DNA from: an uncultured Muribaculaceae bacterium
GTDB taxonomy: Bacteria > Bacteroidota > Bacteroidia > Bacteroidales > Muribaculaceae
Direction of reading: 5' to 3'
Assembly (NCBI GenBank): GCA_934675575.1
Contig: CAKUQQ010000014.1
Coordinates: 1 to 51,216, forward strand
Length of the DNA: 51,216 nucleotides
Each line of letters starts with the position of its first letter. Position 1 is the first letter of the stretch. Positions 16,909 through 26,597 of this stretch are shown in pieces. The position numbers were made by a program, and so were the translations under genes. Under the pieces are notes generated by a model. That model searched no databases. It was given only the letters and a program-made list of their open reading frames with translations, and was not told the origin of the DNA.

Positions 16909-19900
16909 ATGAAAAGAATAGTTGGACTCGACTTAGGAACAAATAGCATAGGGTGGGCTGTGGTTGACAGAGATGATGAGTGCTGTGAAAACAACTCGAT
17001 AGCAGGTGCAGGCAGCCGAATAATACCCATGGACGCTGCGACACTTGGCGATTTTGCCAAAGGAAACACAAAATCGACAGCTGCCCAGCGGACTTCATTC
17101 AGAGGAATAAGACGACTCACGGAGCGCAGAAAGCTGCGCAGGGAGCGTTTGCTTAGAGTTCTGGGGCGAATGGGGTTTTTGCCACCTCATTTTGCTGGAG
17201 CTATTAACCGGTTTGGCACGCTGAAAGACTTGAGTCAAGAGCCGAAGTTGGCTTGGACTACAGGAGCCGACGGCAAGCCCAAGTTTTTGTTTGAGTCGGC
17301 GTTCAACGAAATGCTGTGTGAGTTTCGCGAGGCACAGCCGCAGTGGTTGGCTTCGGGTGGCAAGATGCCTCATGACTGGACTTTATATTATTTGCGCAAG
17401 AAGGGCTTGACTTCTGCTCTCACGCCATACGAGTTGGCGTGGGTGCTGCTGAGTTTCAATGCCAAGCGCGGCTATCACCAGCTGCGTGACGACGAAGAAG
17501 AAACCGTTGCCGACAAAAACAAGGAATATGTGGTGCAAAAAGTGGTTTCCGTGGAAGACAGCGGAGAAAAATCAAAAAGTGGCAACTGGTATAATGTGGT
17601 GCTGGACAACGGTATGGTGTATCGCCGCACATTCCCGACGGCACCAGACTGGGTTGGGCAGACAAAGGAGTTTATAGTCACGACAAGCGTTGACTCAAAA
17701 GGCAACCCCAAGCTCGACAAAGACGGCAATGTGAAGCGCAAGTTTAGTATGCCTTCGGAAGATGACTGGACTTTGCGCAAGAAGCGCAGTGAGGCTGAAA
17801 TTGACAGATCGGATATGCTGTTGGGCGAGTACATATATTCCTTGCTGCTGCATAATCCTGAACAAAAAGTGATAGGCAATGTGGTGAGGGTGATAGACCG
17901 CACTTATTACAGACAAGAGTTGATTGCGCTGCTGAACAAGCAAAAGGAGTTTATTCCGGAATTAACTGACGATGAGCTTTATGATGAGTGCATCAGAGAA
18001 CTTTATTCCGCAAACGAAGCATACAGAATGTCAATAGCCAACCGTGATTTCACTTATCTGCTTGCTGACGATATATTGATGTATCAGCGACCGTTGAAGA
18101 GCAAGAAATCACTGATTGCCAACTGCCCATTTGAATCAAGGCATTATGTGGGCACTGACAGTGTGAGTGGAGAACGCAAGGTGATGGAGGCTCCAGTGAA
18201 GTGCATAGCCAAGTCAAATCCGCTGTATCAGGAGTTTAGACTGTGGCAATTCGTGTCAAACCTAAGGATATATCAGAAAGAGAAGTTGGAAGACGGCAAG
18301 TTGCTGTTTGACGTTGACGTGACCTACAATTTTATATATGACGAAGAATCGAAGGTGAAACTTTTTGAGGAGTTGAACAACCTGGTGGAAATCACTCAAC
18401 AGACAATCTTCGGTTATTTCAAAATAAAAAAAGTAAATGGGCAATACCCATATAGGTGGAACTATGTGGAGGACAAAACATATCCTGGCAACGAGACACG
18501 CGGAGCGGTGATTAAAGCGCTGAAGAAAGTGCGTGTGGATTATGCGTTTTTGAGCGAAGCCTCGGTTATGCAGGAGCTGTGGCACACGCTATACTCGATA
18601 GACGACAAAGTGGAGTTGCGAAAGGCTTTAGGCACATTTGCATGTAAACATGGCTTGGGTGAAACGTTTGTGGAGGCTATCAGCCAAATGAAACCATATA
18701 AAAAAGACTATGGAGCATACTCTGAAAAAGCGATAAAGAAATTGCTGCCACTGATGCGGTGTGGGCGTTACTGGTCGGCCGACAAGATAGACGCCTCTAC
18801 CACCGCGCGCATCAACAAGCTGATTGACGGCGAGTGGGACGAAAGCATAAGTGACAAGGTGCGTGAGTTTGCGTCAGCACTCAACACAATCAATGATTTC
18901 AAGGGGTTGCCGCTATGGCTGGCAAGCTATGTGGTGTATGGCCGCCACAGCGAGGGTCGAGACTGCGCCAAGTGGGCATCGCCTGCCGATATAGACAACT
19001 ATCTGCTGCACTTTAAGCAGCACTCGCTGCGTAATCCGATTGTGGAACAGGTGATAATGGAAACTTTGCGCACGGTGCGCGACATTTGGGTCAAGTATGG
19101 CAAAATAGATGAGTTTCACATAGAGCTTGGGCGTGAGATGAAAAACCCTGCCGACAAGCGCAAGCGCATCACTGAGCAAATCTTGAAGAATGAGAATGCA
19201 CGCATGCGGGCCAAGCTGATTATGGCAGAATATATGAATTCGGCAGACTCAACCATCAGGGTGGAGAACCTAAGGCCATATTCACCGAGCCAGCAGGATT
19301 TGTTCCGCATCTATGAAGACGGTGTTCTCGATAGCGAAAATAAACTGCCGGATTATGTGGACGCCATATTAAAATCGCTGTCGCAGTCCGACGCCAACAA
19401 TTTGCCGACCAGCGCACAAGTCAACCGCTATCTGCTATGGCTCGACCAGCGCTATGTGTCGCCATACACAGGCCAGCCAATTCCGCTTAGCAAGTTGTTT
19501 ACCGCCGATTATGAGATAGAACACATAATTCCGCAGTCGAGATATTTTGATGATTCGTTCTCTAACAAAGTGATATGTGAGGCTCGTGTGAACAAGGAAA
19601 AAGACAATATGCTCGGATTTCAGTTCATTAAGGAGAAAGGTGGGCTAATAGTTGAGCTTGGTGGTGGAAGAAAAGCAGAGATACTGAAGCCTGACGCCTA
19701 TCGCGACAAGGTGAATGAAATGTATAAAAACAATCAAGCAAAGCGCAAGAAACTGCTGCTTGAGGACATTCCCGACGATTTTATACAGCGACAACTCAAC
19801 GACAGCCGCTACATAAGCAAGGTGGTTAAGTCGTTGCTGTCGAATGTGGTGCGCGAAAATGGCGAGGAAACCGACATATCGAAGAATGTGATTACGTGCA

Positions 19901-21503
19901 CAGGCGGCATAACCGACAGACTGAAAAACGACTGGGGTGTGAACAATGTGTGGAATCGCTTGATTATTCCGCGCTTTGAGCGGTTGAACGAGCTGACTGG
20001 CCGCACTGACTTCACAGCCGTTTCGGCCACCGGTCACGAGATTCCGTCAATTCCGCTCGAGCTGCAGCGCGGATTCAGCAAAAAGCGCATCGACCACCGC
20101 CATCATGCCATGGACGCCATAGTTATAGCGTGCGCAACGCGCGAGCATGTGAATTTGCTTAACAACGAGGCGGCTATGACAAGCAACAACTATAATCGTA
20201 GAGCGCTGTCGCGCAAGTTGCGCAACTATGAAGATGTGATGGTCAATGGTGTGAAACGCTCTGTGCCTAAAGACTTCATTAAACCATGGCCCACATTTAA
20301 TGCCGATGTGGAAACCGCGCTAAGGGGCATTGTGGTCAGCTTTAAGCAAAACTTGCGCTTGGTGACCAAGGCACAAAACCGCTATCAGCATTTCAGCGCC
20401 GATGGCACAAAGAAAGCTATGCTTAATCAGACCAAGGGCGAGCTTTTGGCAATGCGCAAGTCGCTGCACAAAGAAACGGTGTTTGGCAAAGTGAATTTGC
20501 GGTGCGTGGTGGGGGTTCAGCTGAAAAAGGCCTTGGAGAAGCCGTGTGCCATCGTCGATAAGGAACTGCGAAGCAAAATTAAAGATTTGCAGGAGCTGGG
20601 GTACGACAATAAGGCAATCAAGCGTTACTTCGAGGAAAATAAAGATGTCTGGAGCGATGTGAATTTGTCAAAAATCAAAGTGTATGAGTTTTCTGATGAT
20701 GCCGGGAAGCGCTTGTTTGCATCAAGAACCCAGATTGACGCATCATTTGAAAAAAAGAAAATAGAAAAAATAACCGACACTGGCATACAGAAAATAATGT
20801 TGCGCCACTTAGAAGCCAACGGAGGAAATGCTAAACTGGCGTTCTCGCCTGATGGCATTGAGAAAATGAACCGAAACATTGTGGCTCTCAACGATGAGCA
20901 CCAACACAAACCAATCCTGAAGGCGCGTGTGTATGAAGAAAGTGCAAATAAATTTGCGGTGGGCGAGAGAGGAAACAAAAAGACCAAGTTTGTGGAGGCA
21001 GCAAAGGGCACGAATTTGTTTTTCGCTGTGTATGAAAACGAAATCATAGGCGAAACGAACAAAACGCGCGAATTTGTCAGCATAGCACTTGATGATGCTA
21101 TTCGCCGTAAAAAGAAGGGACTGCCTGTGGCTCCTGAAGGCACGCAACCGAGTTTTGTTTTGTCGCCTAACGATTTGGTTTATGTGCCAACGCAAGAAGA
21201 ATTGGCTTCGGGTGTGATTGCCATGCCGCTGGATTGCAGCAGAATTTACAAAATGGTGAGTTGTGGCGAAAAAAGAGCTTTTTGGGTTCCGCAGAGTGTG
21301 GCAAAAACTATTTATACGATGAAAAAAGATGCGGCTAAAGCGTTTTGCCGTGATGATAAGTTTATCGTTGATGAATTCGGATTGGGTTCACCTATGTCGA
21401 AAAGTGAGAGACCAATAGGTGAGGAGAAGATGATTAAAGACGTTTGTATTCCGCTTAAAGTCAATAGGCTTGGAGAGTACACATTGCAGCAGAACTTGTC
21501 AGA

Positions 21504-21507
<4 letters not shown>
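16909..21507 (+). CDS. cas9: CRISPR-associated endonuclease Cas9, type II-C
   Basis: Cas9 cuts both strands of DNA matching the crRNA. This 1532-residue protein is long for type II-C but has every catalytic element: RuvC-I with D8 (GLDLGTNSIGW), an arginine-rich bridge helix at about 59-86, RuvC-II with E739 (FHIELGREM), an HNH domain with E871-H872 (YEIEHIIPQ) and N895, and RuvC-III with H1066 and D1069 (HHAMDAIVIA). Residues about 1200-1532 should be the wedge and PAM-reading domains, with no homology I can read. Absence of csn2 and cas4 and the order cas9-cas1-cas2 define II-C. The stop overlaps the cas1 start (ATGA). The PAM cannot be predicted from sequence alone. Confidence 0.98.
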
Positions 21508-22788
<1,281 letters not shown>

Positions 22789-22817
22789 TAGGCAAGCATA
22801 AGTTGATGATGTATAAA

Positions 22818-22851
22818 CAAAGAGAAACTGGATAATTCCAGTTTCTCTTTG
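22818..22851. terminator. Bidirectional terminator between cas2 and the CRISPR array
   Basis: CAAAGAGAAACTGG (22818-22831) and CCAGTTTCTCTTTG (22838-22851) form a perfect 14-bp stem with a 6-base loop. It separates the rightward cas operon from the leftward array transcript. The flanking sequence 22852-22924 holds no gene. Confidence 0.85.
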
Positions 22852-22924
22852 TGCAAAAAAGTAATTTTTTTGTTTCTGATTTTGCGTTATAACGATTTGA
22901 ATATCATTGTGTTACCAACAATGT

Positions 22925-23508
22925 ATTGTTGTTTATAACGTAAAATTACAAATTTGAAAGCAATTCACAACCATGTAGTGGTGTTATAACAATGCTTGAT
23001 GATTGTTGTTTATAACGTAAAATTACAAATTTGAAAGCAATTCACAACTTATCGTGATGTCACTTCTGCGATTAAGCATTGTTGTTTATAACGTAAAATT
23101 ACAAATTTGAAAGCAATTCACAACACAAGTTTTATCACTTCTGCGCATGCGCTGATTGTTGTTTATAACGTAAAATTACAAATTTGAAAGCAATTCACAA
23201 CCCGGTCAGATTGGCGAGCAGCCGTGTGAAGATTGTTGTTTATAACGTAAAATTACAAATTTGAAAGCAATTCACAACTTGCCGATAAAATTGAGAATCC
23301 AAACATTGATTGTTGTTTATAACGTAAAATTACAAATTTGAAAGCAATTCACAACGGCCGTGGGCGCAGGGCTGTGCAAGGAGTTATTGTTGTTTATAAC
23401 GTAAAATTACAAATTTGAAAGCAATTCACAACTAAGTTACAAAATGTAAATTCTCATTTAAATTGTTGTTTATAACGTAAAATTACAAATTTGAAAGCAA
23501 TTCACAAC
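22925..23508 (-). CRISPR. CRISPR array, 8 repeats of 47 bp, 7 spacers of 29-30 bp
   Basis: Eight identical repeats start at 22925, 23002, 23078, 23155, 23232, 23309, 23386 and 23462. On the minus (crRNA) strand the repeat begins GTTGTGAATTGCTTTC and ends ATAAACAACAAT, as in other Bacteroidetes II-C repeats. Spacers are 30 bases, except the second and seventh (29). Orientation is given by pairing with the tracrRNA at 16743-16765 and by a leader promoter on the right. The array therefore runs against the cas operon, which is common in II-C. No repeat is degenerate. Within each repeat TTG (repeat positions 2-4) and TAATTTTA (24-31) are 19 bases apart, a promoter-like arrangement. Confidence 0.98.
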
Positions 23509-23559
23509 AAATAAGCTGTCGAAATTTCATAGTGTGTCTTTATTAAATTAATAGGTTTA

Positions 23560-23590
23560 CAAAAATAGATTTAATTTGTTATAACAGCAA
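23560..23590 (-). promoter_or_regulatory. Leader promoter of the CRISPR array
   Basis: On the minus strand, TTG (23590-23588), a 20-base gap and TATTTTTG (23567-23560) fit the Bacteroidetes consensus and would start transcription near 23553, about 45 bases before the first repeat (23508). The A/T-rich stretch 23509-23600 is therefore the likely leader, making the spacer at 23433-23461 the newest. Confidence 0.65.
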
Positions 23591-23730
23591 CTAATCGGTG
23601 TATTTTTACACAAAAAATATTGTAAAAACACAATATGTGGTATTGTATTTATTGTAAAATGGCAATAAAATTGTAAAGAAACAACGTAAGGAGGTAGCCG
23701 TTGGCACACAACAAGTTAACATATTAAATA

Positions 23731-23764
23731 CCCCCCCCCAGAGACCCCCCCCCCAGGACCCCCC
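23731..23764. repeat. Cluster of C-homopolymer tracts
   Basis: Runs of 9, 10 and 6 C (23731-23739, 23745-23754, 23759-23764) are separated by AGAGA and AGGA in an otherwise A/T-rich gap. On the minus strand these are G runs able to form a quadruplex, and their lengths are likely to vary by slippage or to be misread in sequencing. No gene lies between 23509 and 23901. Confidence 0.85.
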
Positions 23765-23810
23765 ATACTAAAAAAAACGCCAAAAATATTTTTATTCCAG
23801 ATATTTGTTA

Positions 23811-23900
23811 TATATTTGCATCAGAAAAGCAAAGCTCAGAATTGGGAATCAGCGCGGATTCTTGTTCCGCGAAAACAATACCAATTAAGAACTTTGCTTT
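23811..23900 (+). ncRNA. Compound hairpin, terminator of the MuF gene or short small RNA
   Basis: Three nested perfect stems are visible: AAGCAAAG/CTTTGCTT (outer), AATTGG/CCAATT (middle) and CGCGGA/TCCGCG (inner), spanning about 23827-23900 and ending in T6 on the plus strand. A perfect -7 box TATATTTG at 23811-23818 precedes it, so a plus-strand RNA of about 75 bases is possible. On the minus strand the same structure lies immediately after the stop of the MuF gene and could terminate it. Confidence 0.6.
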
Positions 23901-23901
23901 T

Positions 23902-25080
23902 TTAGTGTACCATATCCAATATTGCCTCCTTGTCTGTTATGCTCCAAACAAGGCATGTCCTATCATGAAATTCTCTTATTATTATCCAACACTTGTGGCT
24001 ACCGATTTCTGTTTCAAACAAATGCAATGTGGCAGTTGTCATGTGTTTGTCCACACCACTGCCGCGATAAAAGGAATTTTTGATAAGCCTCGGCAAGTTT
24101 AGCAGAGCTTCATTTTTTGATTTTGTATTGTCTTCGTTGCCAAAAGGTTGATTAAGCCATTCTTTTATGGTATGCGATGAGATGGTGGCTGCACCACCAA
24201 TTTGAGGCAATGGGAATTGCTTCCCGACCAATGTTTCAACTGCAAGCTGTCTTATTACTTTGCGTCTGTCTTTAGTAGCTTGCGTAAGAGGCTGCTTGAC
24301 CGGTCTGACATTAAGAGTTCGCTCCACTGCCGCCACACTGATACCAGTACCAGCGGTTTTCAAAATAGAATTAACCGCCTTTCGGTTGTCGCGGACAAAG
24401 TACGGCAGCGTGCCGCGTTGCTGGGCGGCGGCAATTCGGCTGGCGTTGTCTTGCACCCACGAAGTGAAATTCTCCGGTGGTGCGGCAACGTAGTTAGGGC
24501 TTCTTTTTGGATTGTAAATCCCTTGTCGCCGCATCTTCCGCTCCTCTGCGGTCAGCAGTATGGTTTCGGTGTGGCAGCGGCAATTCGGGTGCCACCCTGT
24601 AAAGACAAACGACTTTGGGTAATTGCCGGCAAGCTCGTCGCAAATGTCGTGCAGCTCCACCGTTTCGCCCTTGCTGTTTTTCGTGGTGTGGTTGTTGCTC
24701 AACACCACCTTTATGCCGACAACGAAGTCAAGCTGCTGCAAGCGCAAGTGGTCTGCCAGCCGGTATGCAATGTTTGTTTCCGTGCCGGCAAGCCGTCGAG
24801 CGTTCTTGTAGCTGCTGCGGTACACTCCTTGACCGGGGTGGAAAGCCGCCGCGCGTCGTGACAGCTGCAAGATGCCGTGCTCGTCCCTCACGCGGCGGAA
24901 TAGCTTGTCTGGATTGTTGAGATATTGGCGGATTTGGCGGCTCATCTCATCGGCCGACAATCCGTCGCGAATACCGCCGTCAAGTGCAAGCTCCAATTCG
25001 GACTTGAACTGCTCCGTCAAATTCCACACTCGCTCACTAAGGGTCATGCCACTGGCTTTGCGCTGACGGAACGCCGCCAA
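23902..25080 (-). CDS. Truncated MuF-type phage head-morphogenesis protein with possible nuclease-like C-terminal domain
   Basis: The 392-residue frame carries a MuF (minor head protein) domain at about residues 10-180, including SERVWNLTEQFKSELELAL, RVRDEHGILQLSRRA, FHPGQGVYRSSYKNARR and the motif WHPNCRC (C167, C169). From memory, related phage proteins have a further 100 or more residues before this point. Here the first codon is a TTG, and in-frame upstream sequence runs into a stop inside a CRISPR-repeat copy, so the gene is truncated or rearranged at its 5' end. Residues about 255-392 form a separate domain (HTIKEWLNQPF, THLFET-like TLHLFETEIG, WIIIREF, CLVWSITDKE) resembling the BECR-type RNase domains seen at the ends of MuF polymorphic toxins. 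The toxin reading is inference. Pseudogene or functional cannot be decided. Confidence 0.7.
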   Translation of the reverse strand: MAAFRQRKASGMTLSERVWNLTEQFKSELELALDGGIRDGLSADEMSRQIRQYLNNPDKLFRRVRDEHGILQLSRRAAAFHPGQGVYRSSYKNARRLAGTETNIAYRLADHLRLQQLDFVVGIKVVLSNNHTTKNSKGETVELHDICDELAGNYPKSFVFTGWHPNCRCHTETILLTAEERKMRRQGIYNPKRSPNYVAAPPENFTSWVQDNASRIAAAQQRGTLPYFVRDNRKAVNSILKTAGTGISVAAVERTLNVRPVKQPLTQATKDRRKVIRQLAVETLVGKQFPLPQIGGAATISSHTIKEWLNQPFGNEDNTKSKNEALLNLPRLIKNSFYRGSGVDKHMTTATLHLFETEIGSHKCWIIIREFHDRTCLVWSITDKEAILDMVH

Positions 25081-25087
25081 TGCAGTT

Positions 25088-25134
25088 GGTGTTGTTTATA
25101 ACGTAAAATTACAAATTTGAAAGCAATTTACAAA
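25088..25134 (-). repeat. Orphan CRISPR repeat at the start of the MuF gene
   Basis: This 47-base stretch matches the array repeat at 43 of 47 positions; the differences are the first two bases, position 42 and the last base in plus-strand numbering. It lies 1.58 kb beyond the array, in the same orientation, and ends 7 bases before the MuF TTG start codon. No second repeat stands a spacer length away. Confidence 0.92.
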
Positions 25135-25164
25135 TGCTAAATATATGTGGTTGTTTATGCTAAG

Positions 25165-25395
25165 TTATTCGTTCCAATAGGTAGAGTAGTTGCCGAATTC
25201 ATCATATACATAGTGGCGGCCGTCTGCCATGAGCACGTGCACTGAACCATTCTGCCAATAGGCATCTTTGATTTTTCCACAAGGCGGATTCGGTAAGGCT
25301 CTTCTTTGGTATCTCGATTCGTAGATTTGTACTGTGCAGCCACTTTCAACTTCGCAGCGGCCATACTCAATTTCTTTTTGTGTGAATGCTGACAT
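25165..25395 (-). CDS. Small protein of unknown function
   Basis: A 76-residue protein starting MSAFTQKEIEYGRCEVESG; the frame extends further upstream, but the ATG at 25395 is preferred because it lies 33 bases after a degenerate CRISPR-repeat-like element with a promoter arrangement. It is acidic to neutral, soluble, with beta-hairpin patterns (TVQIYESRYQ, SVHVLMADGRHYVYDEFG) and two cysteines. No family is recognised. It lies upstream of the MuF gene on the same strand, 84 bases away, and could share a transcript. An immunity role for the putative toxin is conceivable, but immunity genes usually follow rather than precede toxins. Confidence 0.6.
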   Translation of the reverse strand: MSAFTQKEIEYGRCEVESGCTVQIYESRYQRRALPNPPCGKIKDAYWQNGSVHVLMADGRHYVYDEFGNYSTYWNE

Positions 25396-25427
25396 GATTT
25401 CTGAATTTAAATTATTGGTATATTGAA

Positions 25428-25474
25428 GTTGTTGTTTGTGGCGTAAAATTACAAATTTGATGGGAAATGGCAAC
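25428..25474 (-). repeat. Degenerate CRISPR-repeat-like element
   Basis: 37 of 47 positions match the array repeat without gaps. The middle 18 bases (TCAAATTTGTAATTTTAC region) and the right end AAACAACAA are conserved, as is the first GTTG. On the minus strand TTG and TAATTTTA keep the 19-base spacing, 33 bases upstream of the ATG of the 76-residue ORF. Confidence 0.75.
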
Positions 25475-25508
25475 AAAATGTTCTAAAAAGTTCACAAAAA
25501 GGGGTGTG

Positions 25509-25871
25509 TCAAAAGAACACTTTTACGAGCCAGACGATTGCTGCCACTGCGAGCAAAATTTCCATTGGACCAAAAGGCAGGTCGAAGTGAAAATAAATGT
25601 CGCTCAAGGTGCAGTAAAGGAAATAAAGAAATAAAAACACGACGAATGCGACCCAGATAATCAATAATCCTACATCTTCTTTTAAAGTGCTAAAATCTAT
25701 TTTTTTATCACACAGCCAACCGACCGAATTGCGGATTAGCGCAAAACAAATAAACAGCAATCCAAAGAAAACAGATGCTTTTCCAAATGCAATCCAATAA
25801 TCGGCATGGAAAAATTGCGGTGTCCATTCAAGCCGGTACAGCGGTCTGTCAATATCTGAAATCAATATCAT
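25509..25871 (-). CDS. Small membrane protein of unknown function
   Basis: A 120-residue protein with three hydrophobic segments (about residues 31-47, 67-88 and 103-119) and a short charged loop (CDKKIDFSTLKEDVG) between the first two. No family is recognised. A -7 box TAATTTTG stands on the minus strand about 40 bases upstream of the ATG (plus coordinates about 25920-25927). It lies at the edge of the A/T-richer accessory patch between the CRISPR array and recX, whose low GC differs from the housekeeping genes around it and suggests acquisition. Confidence 0.65.
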   Translation of the reverse strand: MILISDIDRPLYRLEWTPQFFHADYWIAFGKASVFFGLLFICFALIRNSVGWLCDKKIDFSTLKEDVGLLIIWVAFVVFLFLYFLYCTLSDIYFHFDLPFGPMEILLAVAAIVWLVKVFF

Positions 25872-26033
25872 AATCGTAATTTTAGGTCAGTAAATCATTC
25901 TTTAACATTTTAATTAAAGCAAAATTACGAATTTGAACGGAAAATTATGATTTGTGCTTGTCCTTTTATGTGGTGTGGTGGGCAGATTTGGCGGATTGGT
26001 GATTATTTGCTACGTTTGTTTTCAGTTTGTTTT

Positions 26034-26062
26034 GTGGTGGCGGAGTGCGTGGCCGCCGCCAC
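26034..26062. other. 10-bp GC-rich hairpin upstream of recX
   Basis: GTGGTGGCGG (26034-26043) and CCGCCGCCAC (26053-26062) can pair over ten positions, with one G-T wobble, around a 9-base loop. There is no T run after it on either strand, so it is not an ordinary terminator. It lies 38 bases before the recX start. Confidence 0.5.
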
Positions 26063-26099
26063 TGGTTGTTACGGAGTAATTGTGTAGCGAAATTGGGAT

Positions 26100-26597
26100 A
26101 TGAGAACAGAAAAGAAACAAATTTCGGCGGCTAACGCCCTCAACAGGGCTGCTGCCTTGTGTTCGCGCAGCGAACAGGCTTCGGCCGACATTGTGAAAAA
26201 ACTGCGTGACTGGGGGCTGGCGGAGAGTGACGTGGCTGCTGTGATGGAACGGCTTGTGAAGGAGAAGTTTGTGGACGACGGCAGATATGCGGTGGCATTT
26301 GTGCGCGACAAATTCCGCTTCAATGGCTGGGGACGGCGCAAGATTGCATACGCTCTGCGGCAGAAAGGGGTGGCACAGGACTTAGTGGACGAGGCCATGT
26401 GCGAAATAGCCGATGACGACTACAACGCCACGCTGCGGCATCTGCTTGAGGGCAAGGCACGGTCGCTTGTCGGCAAGGAACCTCGGCTTGCCAAGGCCTC
26501 GCTGCTGCGCTTTGCCGCCTCGCGAGGTTTTGAACCGGAGGTGTTTTTCCCCATTGTTGACAAACTAACTGGAACTGGCGGTGATGAGGATTGGTGA
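26100..26597 (+). CDS. recX: Regulatory protein RecX
   Basis: RecX binds RecA and limits its filament activity. The 165-residue protein has the expected three-helix repeats: ALNRAAALCSRSEQASADIVKKL, then LVKEKFVDDGRYAVAFVRDKFRFNGWGRRKIAYALRQKGV (the family signature DDxRYA and RFxGWGRxKI) and a C-terminal helical repeat ending FFPIVDKL. Length and motifs are normal. It overlaps the comF gene by 14-17 bases and, with pyrE and the SRPBCC gene downstream, forms a cluster seen in many Bacteroidetes. Confidence 0.93.
   Translation: MRTEKKQISAANALNRAAALCSRSEQASADIVKKLRDWGLAESDVAAVMERLVKEKFVDDGRYAVAFVRDKFRFNGWGRRKIAYALRQKGVAQDLVDEAMCEIADDDYNATLRHLLEGKARSLVGKEPRLAKASLLRFAASRGFEPEVFFPIVDKLTGTGGDEDW

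Noticed and set aside
22879..22892. A 13/14 inverted match to part of the repeat just before the array
   Set aside because: Too short to be a repeat or anti-repeat, and a far better anti-repeat exists at 16743-16765.
23842..24920. Plus-strand open frames opposite the MuF gene
   Set aside because: The minus strand encodes recognisable MuF motifs across the same interval.
25135..25164. A crRNA-like spacer next to the orphan repeat
   Set aside because: No second repeat follows at spacer distance and I found no match of these 30 bases in the window, so a guide function is unsupported at present.
25905..25935. A third CRISPR-repeat-like sequence upstream of the small membrane protein
   Set aside because: Only the central promoter-like 18 bases match (15 of 18); the arms do not. 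It is best read as an ordinary TAATTTTG promoter.
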